NCBI RefSeq assembly: GCF_900101685.1
Contig: NZ_FMZZ01000019.1
Coordinates: forward strand, 38,525 to 102,524
DNA: 64,000 nucleotides
From: Actinokineospora iranica
Lineage (GTDB): Bacteria; Actinomycetota; Actinomycetes; Mycobacteriales; Pseudonocardiaceae
Direction: 5' to 3'
Positions 38,273 through 46,324 of this stretch are shown here, piece after piece. Each line of letters opens with the position of its first letter. The stretch's first letter is position 1. A program made the translations under genes and the position numbers. The notes under the pieces are model-generated. The model worked only from the letters and a program-made list of their open reading frames with translations. It was not told where the DNA came from and did no database searches.

Positions 38273-38291
38273 TGAGGATTGCCTTACCTTA
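38273..38291 (-). promoter_or_regulatory. IdeR/DmdR iron box
   Basis: On the minus strand TAAGGTAAGGCAATCCTCA matches 14 of 19 positions of the actinobacterial iron-box consensus (TTAGGTTAGGCTAACCTAA), with the central AAGG/CC and C core intact. It is placed in the FhuF-like promoter, where Fe-IdeR would repress. The 377-base region 38199-38575 otherwise holds the divergent clpC promoter; no gene is visible in it. Confidence 0.7.
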
Positions 38292-38358
38292 CCGAATCTC
38301 GCTGACATCCGTCAGACGGATCGCCCGTTGGGAAGCGCACACTTGTGGGTGGCGGAGT

Positions 38359-38375
38359 GTTCGCGCTCAGCGGAC
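38359..38375 (+). promoter_or_regulatory. Candidate ClgR box upstream of clpC
   Basis: GTTCGC-GCTCA-GCGGAC is an imperfect inverted repeat with the CGC-N5-GCG spacing of ClgR sites, 200 bases upstream of clpC. ClgR activates clp genes in actinobacteria. Two internal consensus positions differ, so this is tentative. Confidence 0.4.
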
Positions 38376-38575
38376 AGGGCGCGTCTTGCGGAATCCGAAT
38401 GCGCCGTCGCACGTTGGGTATGACGAAAGGGACCACCGTCAGGCCGAGGCGGCACGGGTCCGGTCGCAACTGGCACGCCAGTGCCGGGGCCGGGCCTACT
38501 ACAGTGGTCTCACGGTGCTGAATCCACGCGAAGGATGTGGAGAAGGGCCGCCGGCGCAGCAGTCAGGGAGTGCGA

Positions 38576-41137
38576 ATGTTCGAGAGGTTCACCGACCGCG
38601 CGAGGCGGGTGGTCGTCCTGGCCCAGGAAGAAGCCAGGATGCTCAACCACAACTACATCGGCACCGAGCACATCCTCCTGGGCTTGATCCACGAGGGTGA
38701 GGGTGTCGCGGCCAAGGCGCTCGAGTCGTTGGGGATCGCGCTGGAAGGCGTGCGGCAGCAGGTCGAGGAGATCATCGGCCAGGGGCAGCACGCGCCCAGC
38801 GGGCACATCCCCTTCACCCCGAGGGCGAAGAAGGTCCTGGAGCTGTCGCTGCGCGAGGCGCTGCAGCTGGGCCACAACTACATCGGCACCGAGCACATCC
38901 TGCTCGGCCTGATCCGCGAGGGCGAGGGCGTGGCCGCCCAGGTGCTGGTCAAGCTCGGCGCCGACCTCAACCGGGTCCGCCAGCAGGTCCTGCAGCTCCT
39001 GTCGGGCTACCAGGGCGGCAAGGAGTCCACCGAGACCGGTGGCCGCGGCGAGGGCACCCCGTCCTCCTCGCTGGTGCTCGACCAGTTCGGCCGCAACCTG
39101 ACCGCGTCCGCCCGCGAGGGCAAGCTCGACCCGGTCATCGGCCGCACCAAGGAGATCGAGCGGGTCATGCAGGTGCTGTCCCGCCGCACCAAGAACAACC
39201 CCGTCCTCATCGGCGAGCCCGGCGTCGGCAAGACCGCCGTCGTGGAGGGGCTCGCGCAGATGGTCGTCAAGGGCGAGGTGCCCGAGACGCTCAAGGACAA
39301 GCAGCTCTACACCCTCGACCTCGGCTCGCTGGTCGCCGGTTCCCGCTACCGCGGCGACTTCGAGGAGCGCCTGAAGAAGGTGCTCAAGGAGATCAAGACC
39401 CGCGGCGACATCATCCTGTTCATCGACGAGATCCACACCCTCGTCGGCGCGGGCGCGGCCGAGGGCGCGATCGACGCGGCGTCGATCCTCAAGCCGATGC
39501 TGGCCCGCGGCGAGCTGCAGACCATCGGCGCGACCACGCTCGACGAGTACCGCAAGTACGTCGAGAAGGACCCGGCCCTGGAGCGCCGCTTCCAGCCGAT
39601 CCAGGTGGGCGAGCCGTCGCTGGAGCACACCATCGAGATCCTCAAGGGCCTGCGCGACCGGTACGAGGCGCACCACCGCGTCACGATCACCGACGCCGCC
39701 CTGGTCTCGGCCGCGACGCTGGCCGACCGGTACATCAACGACCGGTTCCTGCCGGACAAGGCGATCGACCTCATCGACGAGGCGGGCGCGCGGATGCGCA
39801 TCCGCCGGATGACCGCGCCACCGGACCTGCGCGAGTTCGACGAGAAGATCGCCGACGTGCGCCGGGAGAAGGAGTCCGCGATAGACGCGCAGGACTTCGA
39901 GCGGGCCGCGAAGCTGCGCGACACCGAGAAGCAGCTGCTGGGCCAGAAGGCCGAGCGGGAGAAGCAGTGGAAGGACGGCGACCTCGACGTCGTCGCCGAG
40001 GTGGACGACGAGCAGATCGCGGAGGTGCTGGCCAACTGGACCGGCATCCCGGTGTTCAAGCTCACCGAGGAGGAGACCTCCCGCCTGCTGCGCATGGAGG
40101 ACGAGCTGCACAAGCGGATCATCGGCCAGGAAGACGCCGTCAAGGCCGTCTCCCAGGCGATCCGCCGCACCCGCGCGGGCCTCAAGGACCCGAAGCGGCC
40201 GTCCGGCTCGTTCATCTTCGCCGGTCCGTCCGGTGTCGGTAAGACCGAGCTGTCCAAGGCGCTGGCGAACTTCCTGTTCGGCGAGGACGACGCGCTCATC
40301 CAGATCGACATGGGCGAGTTCCACGACCGCTACACCGCGTCGCGGCTCTTCGGCGCCCCGCCCGGGTACGTGGGCTACGAGGAGGGCGGCCAGCTCACCG
40401 AGAAGGTGCGGCGCAAGCCGTTCTCGGTCGTGCTGTTCGACGAGATCGAGAAGGCGCACCAGGAGGTCTACAACACCCTCCTGCAGGTGCTGGAGGACGG
40501 CCGGCTGACCGACGGTCAGGGCCGCACGGTGGACTTCAAGAACACTGTGATCATCTTCACCTCCAACCTGGGCACCCAGGACATCTCGAAGGCGGTCGGC
40601 CTCGGCTTCACCAGCGGCAACGACCAGGGCTCGAACTACGAGCGCATGAAGAACAAGGTCAACGACGAGCTCAAGAAGCACTTCCGGCCCGAGTTCCTCA
40701 ACCGCATCGACGACATCATCGTCTTCCACCAGCTCACCGAGCAGCAGATCATCACCATGGTGGACCTGATGATCAACCGCGTCGAGACGCAGTTGAAGAA
40801 CAAGGACATGGCCATCGAGCTGACCGACAAGGCCAAGAAGCTGCTGGCCAAGCGCGGCTTCGACCCGGTGCTGGGCGCCCGCCCGCTGCGCAGGACGATC
40901 CAGCGCGAGATCGAGGACCAGCTGTCGGAGAAGATCCTGTTCGGCGAGATCGAGGCAGGGCAGATCATCATCACCGACGTCGAGGGCTGGGACGGCGAAG
41001 AGGGCAGCGCGGACAAGGCGAAGTTCGTCTTCCGCGGCGAGCCCAAGCCGACCCGGGTGCCGGACTCGCTGCCGGTCGAGCTGTCCGCGCCCAGCGGCGG
41101 CGCCGAGTCGGGCGAGGGTTCCGAGCCCACCGAGTGA
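38576..41137 (+). CDS. clpC: ATP-dependent Clp protease ATPase subunit ClpC
   Basis: 853 residues from [11 protein letters not shown] at 38576, behind CAGGGAG; an upstream in-frame ATG at 38537 adds 13 non-family residues. Two ClpN repeats (about 1-145), AAA1 with GEPGVGKT near 213, a UVR-type coiled segment (about 415-460), AAA2 with GPSGVGKT near 550, and C-terminal D2-small domain. It unfolds substrates for ClpP, and is essential in mycobacteria. The AAA2 Walker A uses rare GGT, giving CGGTAAG. Confidence 0.98.
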   Translation: MFERFTDRARRVVVLAQEEARMLNHNYIGTEHILLGLIHEGEGVAAKALESLGIALEGVRQQVEEIIGQGQHAPSGHIPFTPRAKKVLELSLREALQLGHNYIGTEHILLGLIREGEGVAAQVLVKLGADLNRVRQQVLQLLSGYQGGKESTETGGRGEGTPSSSLVLDQFGRNLTASAREGKLDPVIGRTKEIERVMQVLSRRTKNNPVLIGEPGVGKTAVVEGLAQMVVKGEVPETLKDKQLYTLDLGSLVAGSRYRGDFEERLKKVLKEIKTRGDIILFIDEIHTLVGAGAAEGAIDAASILKPMLARGELQTIGATTLDEYRKYVEKDPALERRFQPIQVGEPSLEHTIEILKGLRDRYEAHHRVTITDAALVSAATLADRYINDRFLPDKAIDLIDEAGARMRIRRMTAPPDLREFDEKIADVRREKESAIDAQDFERAAKLRDTEKQLLGQKAEREKQWKDGDLDVVAEVDDEQIAEVLANWTGIPVFKLTEEETSRLLRMEDELHKRIIGQEDAVKAVSQAIRRTRAGLKDPKRPSGSFIFAGPSGVGKTELSKALANFLFGEDDALIQIDMGEFHDRYTASRLFGAPPGYVGYEEGGQLTEKVRRKPFSVVLFDEIEKAHQEVYNTLLQVLEDGRLTDGQGRTVDFKNTVIIFTSNLGTQDISKAVGLGFTSGNDQGSNYERMKNKVNDELKKHFRPEFLNRIDDIIVFHQLTEQQIITMVDLMINRVETQLKNKDMAIELTDKAKKLLAKRGFDPVLGARPLRRTIQREIEDQLSEKILFGEIEAGQIIITDVEGWDGEEGSADKAKFVFRGEPKPTRVPDSLPVELSAPSGGAESGEGSEPTE

Positions 41138-41150
41138 GCTAGCGGCAAGC

Positions 41151-41196
41151 ACGACGTGAAGGCGGTCTCCCCTCTGGGGGAGGCCGCCTTCGTCGT
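41151..41196 (+). terminator. Terminator after clpC
   Basis: Long imperfect hairpin: 41151-41172 (ACGACGTGAAGGCGGTCTCCCC less two mismatches) pairs with 41177-41196, loop TCTG, then TTTCTG. Confidence 0.8.
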
Positions 41197-41278
41197 TTCT
41201 GAGCGCGAAAAAGAATCACCGATCCAGCGTCTTCGCTGGAGAGAGTGAAAATCGCCGATGAAACACGTCAAACGGGTG

Positions 41279-41306
41279 GTTCTGTCGTCAATTTGTTCCA
41301 CAGAAC
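41279..41306. promoter_or_regulatory. Inverted repeat in the lanthipeptide promoter region
   Basis: GTTCTGT (41279-41285) and ACAGAAC (41300-41306) are perfect arms 14 bases apart. The 288 bases from the clpC terminator to 41484 are noticeably AT-richer than the genome, hold no gene, and contain this repeat plus a small hairpin CCAGCG-TCTT-CGCTGG near 41224. They must carry the cluster promoter; an activator site is likely but not identified. Confidence 0.35.
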
Positions 41307-41484
41307 GTGGCACTCTTGCCCGATTGGGCGACGTGCTGTCACGCGGTTGGCCGAGTCGGAATCCCCGGATTGGCGGATAGCGCCCGACGGTAGATCGTGA
41401 GGGAATGTTGCGGCGTCGTAAAAGCAGCGTCTGCGGATTTCCGATCAAAACCCACGATGGTCGACTTCGCCGGAGGGGTGCGAC

Positions 41485-44100
41485 ATGGATCTACAGTATG
41501 AGGCGTTCTGCTTTGTCGACCCCCTTTTCTTCGATCAGCCTCGACAGACGGCCACCACATTAAACGGGTTCTCGACAAGATTGCCCGCTCCGCATGAGGG
41601 CTGGGTCGACGGAGTGGCGGGAATCTGGCGGATGCTGCGCCCCGTTGGTGTGACTCTGCCTGGTCAGGGCTGGAAGATTCATGTCTCGGCCACCCTCGGC
41701 AACGCCGAGCGGGTGCTGTCGGCCGTGCACGCGCACTGCCTCGACCGGGGGCTCGCCTACAAGCACCTGCTCAGCCCGAGCGTGCTGCTCGCGCGCAATT
41801 CCAAATACGCGCCCCGCTCCGGCAGTGGAAAACTTGTCACCATCTATCCGGTGGACGACGACAGTTTCAGCCAGGTGCTGGCCGAATTGTCGACATTGTT
41901 GGACGGCGAGGCAGGCCCGTACATCCTCAGTGACCTGCGCATTGGTTCCGGACCGCTTTATGTCCGCTATGGCGGCTTCGCCGAGCAGTGGGTGGAGATC
42001 GACGGGACCCGGGTGCTCGCGGTGCGCACACCGGACGGCACGCTCGTGCCGGACAAACGCGAGCCCACGTTCTCGGTCCCCGACTGGGTCACGGTCCCGG
42101 ACTGCCTGGCCCCGCACATCGCCGCCCGCAAAGCGGGCAACCCCGACGACTTCCCGTACCGGGTCACCGCGTCGATGCACTTCTCCAACGGCGGCGGCGT
42201 CTACCGGGCCACCCGGAAGTCCGACGGAGCCGAGGTCGTCCTCAAGGAGGCCCGCCCGCACGCCGGGCTCGACCGGGACGGCGTGGACGCGGTGGCGAGG
42301 CTGCGCGGCGAGCACGACATCCTCGTCCGACTCGCCGACGTCGACGGCGTCCCCGCCGCGCACGACCTCGTCACGGTCTGGGAGCACACGTTCCTGGCCA
42401 TGGAGCCGGTCGCCGGGCAGTCGCTCGGGTCGTGGCTGGCCCGGACGTACCCGCTCACCCGGCAGCACGCGAGCGACGAGGCCGTCGCCGAGTACACCGA
42501 GCGCGCCCTCACTGTGCTCGGGCGGGTCGAGGACCTGCTGGCGCGGGTGCACGAGCGCGGCGTGATGTTCGGCGACCTGCACGCGCTCAACATCATCATC
42601 GATGACGACGACCGGGTCTCGCTGATCGACTTCGAGATGGCCTCGGCCGCGGCCGAACCGGGCAGACCCGCGCTCGGCGCACCGGGGTTTCGCGCACCGG
42701 CCGGGCGCACGGGCTTCGACGTCGACCGGTACGCGCTGGCCGCCCTCCGATTATGGATCTTCCTGCCGCTCAACGCCCTGCTCGAACTGGCCCCCGGCAG
42801 GCTCGACGCCCTCGTGGACGTCATCGAGCGCCGCTTCCCCCTCCCGCCCGGCTACGGCGACGGCATCCGCCGCGAGCTACGGCAGACCGACCAGGCTGAG
42901 ACCGACCAGGCGGCGACCGCCCCGGCGGCTACCGAACTCGACCGGCCCGACCCCGACTGGGGCCAGGTCCGCAAAGCCCTCGCCGTGGCCATCCTCGCCA
43001 GCGCCACCCCGGAGCGGGACGACCGGCTGTTCCCCGGGGACATCGAGCAGTTCCGGGTGGGCGGCGCCTGCTTCGGCTACGGCGCGGCGGGCGTGCTGCA
43101 CGCCCTCGACGCCGCCGGGACCGGCCGGTATCCCGAGCACGAGCGCTGGCTGATCGACACCGTCCGCCGCACGCCGCCCGCCCGACCCGGATTCTTCGAC
43201 GGCGCGCACGGCATCGCGCACGTCCTGGAGAACCTCGGCCACCACGAGGACGCCGCCGCCGTGCTCGACGGCGCGGACAACCTGGTCGCGCAGACCCGGG
43301 ACCACAGCCTCGACGGCGGGCTCTCCGGAATCGCGCTGAACCTGCTGCACTTCGCGGGCACCCGGCACGACCGGGACCTGCGGACCCGCGCCCACGGCAT
43401 CGGCGACCGGCTCGCCGACGCCCTGCGCGCCGCCACACCGAGCCCGTTCGCCCGCGCGGGCCTGCTCAACGGCTGGTCCGGGGTCGCGCTGCTGTTCCTG
43501 CGGCTGCACGACGACACCGGCGACCGCGGCTGGCTCGACCTCGCTGAGCAGGCCATATCCCGTGACCTCGACGAGTGCGTGACCACCGACGACGGCGTTC
43601 TCCAGGTGCGCGATCAGGGCGCCCGGACCCTGCCTTACCTGTCGATCGGTAGCGCGGGAATCGCCCTGGTGGCCGAGGAACTGGCCGCCCGCCGCCCCGA
43701 CTCGGCGATCCTGGAACGCCAACCGGACCTGCTGCGCGCCTGCCACGGCGAGTTCGTCATCCACCCCGGCCTGCTCTTCGGCCGGTGCGGGCTGCTGGTC
43801 ACCCTCGCCGCGGCCCAGCGGCGGGCGGCGGACCCCGAGCGGGCCGAGGTGATCGGCAGGCACCTGGCCGCGCTGGGCTGGCACGCCGTCCCGCACGGCG
43901 ACGGCGGCATCGCCATGCCGGGAAACCAGTTGCTGCGCCTCTCGATGGACCTCGCCACCGGCGGCGCGGGCGTCCTGCTCGCCGTCACCGCCACCCTCGA
44001 CGGCCACGGCCGGGTCCTGCCCTTCCTAGGCGATGCCCCGCACCCCCCGATCTCCGGTCATCCGGCCGGTGAGAAAGAAAGGAACACATCATGGAGATGA
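41485..44100 (+). CDS. ramC: Class III lanthipeptide synthetase (LanKC, SapB/RamC type)
   Basis: 871 residues, ATG behind GGAGGGGTG. Three domains: N-terminal phosphothreonine/serine lyase (about 1-215), protein-kinase domain (about 225-420) with KEARPH, catalytic GDLHALNIII near 360 and DFE near 383, and a C-terminal LanC-like cyclase (about 520-850) with FDGAHGIAHVL and LFGRCGLLVTLA but without the Cys...Cys-His zinc set of LanC, as usual for class III. It would phosphorylate, dehydrate and cyclise the precursor encoded by the next gene, which its 3' end overlaps by 10 bases. Two TTA codons (26 and 423) are present. Confidence 0.94.
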   Translation: MDLQYEAFCFVDPLFFDQPRQTATTLNGFSTRLPAPHEGWVDGVAGIWRMLRPVGVTLPGQGWKIHVSATLGNAERVLSAVHAHCLDRGLAYKHLLSPSVLLARNSKYAPRSGSGKLVTIYPVDDDSFSQVLAELSTLLDGEAGPYILSDLRIGSGPLYVRYGGFAEQWVEIDGTRVLAVRTPDGTLVPDKREPTFSVPDWVTVPDCLAPHIAARKAGNPDDFPYRVTASMHFSNGGGVYRATRKSDGAEVVLKEARPHAGLDRDGVDAVARLRGEHDILVRLADVDGVPAAHDLVTVWEHTFLAMEPVAGQSLGSWLARTYPLTRQHASDEAVAEYTERALTVLGRVEDLLARVHERGVMFGDLHALNIIIDDDDRVSLIDFEMASAAAEPGRPALGAPGFRAPAGRTGFDVDRYALAALRLWIFLPLNALLELAPGRLDALVDVIERRFPLPPGYGDGIRRELRQTDQAETDQAATAPAATELDRPDPDWGQVRKALAVAILASATPERDDRLFPGDIEQFRVGGACFGYGAAGVLHALDAAGTGRYPEHERWLIDTVRRTPPARPGFFDGAHGIAHVLENLGHHEDAAAVLDGADNLVAQTRDHSLDGGLSGIALNLLHFAGTRHDRDLRTRAHGIGDRLADALRAATPSPFARAGLLNGWSGVALLFLRLHDDTGDRGWLDLAEQAISRDLDECVTTDDGVLQVRDQGARTLPYLSIGSAGIALVAEELAARRPDSAILERQPDLLRACHGEFVIHPGLLFGRCGLLVTLAAAQRRAADPERAEVIGRHLAALGWHAVPHGDGGIAMPGNQLLRLSMDLATGGAGVLLAVTATLDGHGRVLPFLGDAPHPPISGHPAGEKERNTSWR

Positions 44101-44234
44101 TCCTGAACCTCCAGGAGCTCGAGGCCCCCAACGAGCTCAGCCACAACGACGGCGGCGGACACGGCGGCGCGAGCAACCTGAGCTTGCTCGCCTCCTGTGC
44201 CAACAGCACCGTCAGCCTGCTGACCTGCCACTAG
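44091..44234 (+). CDS. ramS: Class III lanthipeptide precursor (SapB/RamS-like)
   Basis: 47 residues, too short for routine ORF calling. ATG at 44091 with AAAGGA site; the second Met (44097) overlaps the synthetase stop as ATGA and could also serve. The leader has ILNLQELEAPNE, the amphipathic LxLQxLE motif recognised by class III synthetases. The core, roughly residues 28-47, is SNLSLLASC plus ANSTVSLLTCH. Its rings fit S28-x2-S31-x4-C36 and S39-x2-S42-x3-C46, nearly the SapB pattern (two S-x2-S-x3-C units). It is likely a hydrophobic surfactant peptide for aerial hyphae; activity is inferred. Confidence 0.93.
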   Translation: MEMILNLQELEAPNELSHNDGGGHGGASNLSLLASCANSTVSLLTCH

Positions 44235-44244
44235 GTAAGTAGGC

Positions 44245-44283
44245 AAGCGGGAGCGGCGCAGGACTGGTGCGCCGCTCCCGCTT
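44245..44283 (+). terminator. Attenuating hairpin between precursor and exporters
   Basis: Perfect 15-bp stem (44245-44259 with 44269-44283), nine-base loop. It lies 10 bases after the precursor stop; partial termination would give more precursor mRNA than transporter mRNA. Confidence 0.8.
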
Positions 44284-44324
44284 CCATTCTGGACTGTTGG
44301 CATTGGCGCGAGAAAGGGCCGGAC

Positions 44325-45980
44325 GTGGGCGTTCCCGGCGATCGGCTGCTCCGGTCGATGGTGCGCCGCGACCGCGGCTGGGTGGCGCTGCTGGTCGCGA
44401 CCGCCCTGATCGCCACGGCCGCGGGGCTGCTGCTGCCCGCCGCGCTCGCCGCCGCGCTCGACAGCGTGCGGGCGGGAGGCTCGGCCGTGCTGTGGGTGGT
44501 CGTGCTCGGCGCGGTCGGCATCCTCGCCGAAGTCGCGGGCGTGGTCCTGACCGCCCGGGTCACCGCGAACGCCACCGCGCGCCTACGCGCCGATCTTGGC
44601 GACCACCTGGTCCGTCTCGGCACGCACTCGGACTTCGCTGACGGTGACGCGGTAAGTCGCATTACCGGGGACTGCATAGGCGCGGGGCAGATCGCCGCGC
44701 TTGCCGTGCAACTGCTCGGGGCGCTGCTGATGTCCGCGGGCGCGATCACCGCGCTGGCGCTGCTGGACTGGCGGCTCGCCGCGGTGTTCTTGTGCGCGGT
44801 GCCGCTCGCCCTGCTGCTCGCGCGTTCCCACCTGCGGCTGACAGCCGCGGATGTGCAGGCGTACCAAGAGGTTTCCGGCGAACTCGGCGCCCGCCTGCTC
44901 GACGCGGTGGCAGGCCTGCGCACCATCACCGCAGCGGGTGTCGCCGACCAGGAGACGGCCCGCGTGCTGCGGCCCCTGCCTCGGCTGAGCGCGGCGGGCG
45001 CGGGCATGTGGCGCACCCAGGCGCGGATGGTCTGGCGGGCGGGCCTGCTCATGCCTGCCGTGCAGGTCACGGTCCTGGCCGCGGCCGGGTTCGGCGTGCT
45101 TACCGGACGGCTCACCATCGGCGACATGCTCGCCGCACTCGGGTACGCGGTGCTCGGATTGGGCGTGGTGCGCCAGATCCCCCTGCTCACAACGCTGTCA
45201 CGGGCCCGCTCCTGCGCGAGCCGGATAGCCGCCGTGCTCGACACCCCCGCGGAAGACAGCGCGGGTCAGGCGCTTCCGCCGGGACCGGGCGTGGTCGAGG
45301 TGCGCCGGGTCGGCGTCGACGGCGCGCTGTCCGAGGTCGACTTCGTGATCCCGGCTGGGACCGCGGTGGCGGTGGTCGGGCGGTCCGGGTCGGGCAAGTC
45401 GGTGCTGGCGTCGGTCCTCGCGGGACTCCGGCGGCCTGACCGCGGTGAGGTGCGGTTGGACGGAGTGCCGCTGTCCGCTGTGGCCGACGCGGACTTGCGG
45501 GCCACTATCGGCTGCGCTTTTGAACGGCCTGCTCTGCTTGGGTCGAGCGTCCGCGCGGCGGTGGCTTACGGCGTGACGGCAGACGAGGCGGCGGTGCGTG
45601 CGGCCTGTCGGTTGGCGCAGGTGGACGACTTGGTGGTTCGCCTTCCTGACGGTTACGCGACCCCGTTGTCCCGGACGCCGCTATCCGGTGGGGAAGCCCA
45701 ACGCCTTGGGCTGGCCAGAGCGGTCGTTCGCACTCCCCGCTTGCTGGTTCTTGACGACGCCACGGCGAGCCTGGACACGGTTACCGAGGCGCAGGTGGAG
45801 GCCGCCCTCGCCGCTCGGCCGCACACCCGCGTCACGATCACTCACCGCGCGGGTGTCGCGAGCCGCGCGGACCTGGTGGTGTGGTTGGACGGTGGGCGGG
45901 TGCGTGGGTTCGGGCCCCATGACGTTCTCTGGGGGGAGTCCGCTTACCGCGCGGTGTTCACTGAAGAGGAGGCACGGTGA
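44325..45980 (+). CDS. ramA: ABC exporter half-transporter (RamA-like)
   Basis: 551 residues, GTG start at 44325. Six-span membrane domain (about 1-300) fused to an ATPase with Walker A VVGRSGSGKS, signature LSGGEAQRLGLARAV and Walker B LLVLDDATASLD. The D-loop and H-loop are present (THRAG). With the next exporter it probably forms a heterodimer that exports the lanthipeptide. Its TGA stop lies in GGTGA next to an AGGAGG site, which looks like the original start signal of the second exporter. Confidence 0.9.
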   Translation: MGVPGDRLLRSMVRRDRGWVALLVATALIATAAGLLLPAALAAALDSVRAGGSAVLWVVVLGAVGILAEVAGVVLTARVTANATARLRADLGDHLVRLGTHSDFADGDAVSRITGDCIGAGQIAALAVQLLGALLMSAGAITALALLDWRLAAVFLCAVPLALLLARSHLRLTAADVQAYQEVSGELGARLLDAVAGLRTITAAGVADQETARVLRPLPRLSAAGAGMWRTQARMVWRAGLLMPAVQVTVLAAAGFGVLTGRLTIGDMLAALGYAVLGLGVVRQIPLLTTLSRARSCASRIAAVLDTPAEDSAGQALPPGPGVVEVRRVGVDGALSEVDFVIPAGTAVAVVGRSGSGKSVLASVLAGLRRPDRGEVRLDGVPLSAVADADLRATIGCAFERPALLGSSVRAAVAYGVTADEAAVRAACRLAQVDDLVVRLPDGYATPLSRTPLSGGEAQRLGLARAVVRTPRLLVLDDATASLDTVTEAQVEAALAARPHTRVTITHRAGVASRADLVVWLDGGRVRGFGPHDVLWGESAYRAVFTEEEAR

Positions 45981-46324
45981 ATACCGCTGTCGGTGCTTCG
46001 TGGGGTTGGCTCGATGGGGTGGAGTGGTTTCTCCGGGGCCCCTACGAAGGAAGATCGCCGTGTGAAAGACGGGTGGGAAGCCTTCGGCCGCACACGTGCG
46101 GAGCCAGCTTGGCGATCTTCCTTCTCCCCCGAAGAAACCACTCCACCCCATCGAGCGCCTGGCAGGGGCGGGTTTCGTCGCCAGGTGGGCTGGGTCGCTG
46201 TCCCTGTTCCAGTTGTCGAACCAATCCACTTATCTGCCACGCCGCATCCACAGTCAGGTACCGCCACTTGGCGGCCGCTCGGGTGGCGTGCCGGGTTGGC
46301 CTGCTGGGGGGTGGGGCGTGGTGA
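45977..46324 (+). other. Coupled reading frame through the foldback element (possible 115-residue product)
   Basis: GTG at 45977 has AGGAGG four bases upstream and overlaps the RamA stop (GTGA). The frame stays open for 115 codons and its TGA (46322-46324) overlaps the GTG start of the second exporter (46321), again GTGA. The peptide (NTAVGASWGWLDGVEW...) has no recognisable domain and is mostly foldback sequence. It is more likely a device that keeps translation running to the second exporter than a functional protein. Confidence 0.35.
45981..46319. mobile_element. Foldback (MITE-like) element between the exporters
   Basis: Outer arms 46009-46031 and 46134-46156 are a perfect 23-bp inverted repeat beginning GCTCGATGGGG; inner arms 46046-46059 and 46111-46124 are a perfect 14-bp inverted repeat (GAAGGAAGATCGCC). 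A small hairpin CCGCA-CACG-TGCGG is at the centre. The segment is flanked by GGTGA at 45976-45980 and 46320-46324, which could be a 5-bp target duplication. No transposase is encoded, so it would move in trans if at all. The motif CCACCCCATCGAGC recurs at 48226 and 59181. Confidence 0.65.

Noticed and set aside
38510..41152. 880-codon open frame antisense to clpC
   Set aside because: Same effect; Leu/Val/Asp/Gln-rich translation with no domain, and clpC on the plus strand is certain.
41560..42753. TTA codons in the lanthipeptide synthetase as evidence of bldA control
   Set aside because: TTA codons also occur in tilS, the LysR regulator, the amidase, LacI and others in this window, so they do not single out developmental genes here.
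46096..46320. Upstream extension of the second exporter to ATG 46096
   Set aside because: Those 75 codons are foldback-element sequence and lack membrane-domain similarity; the GTG at 46321 fits the family start.
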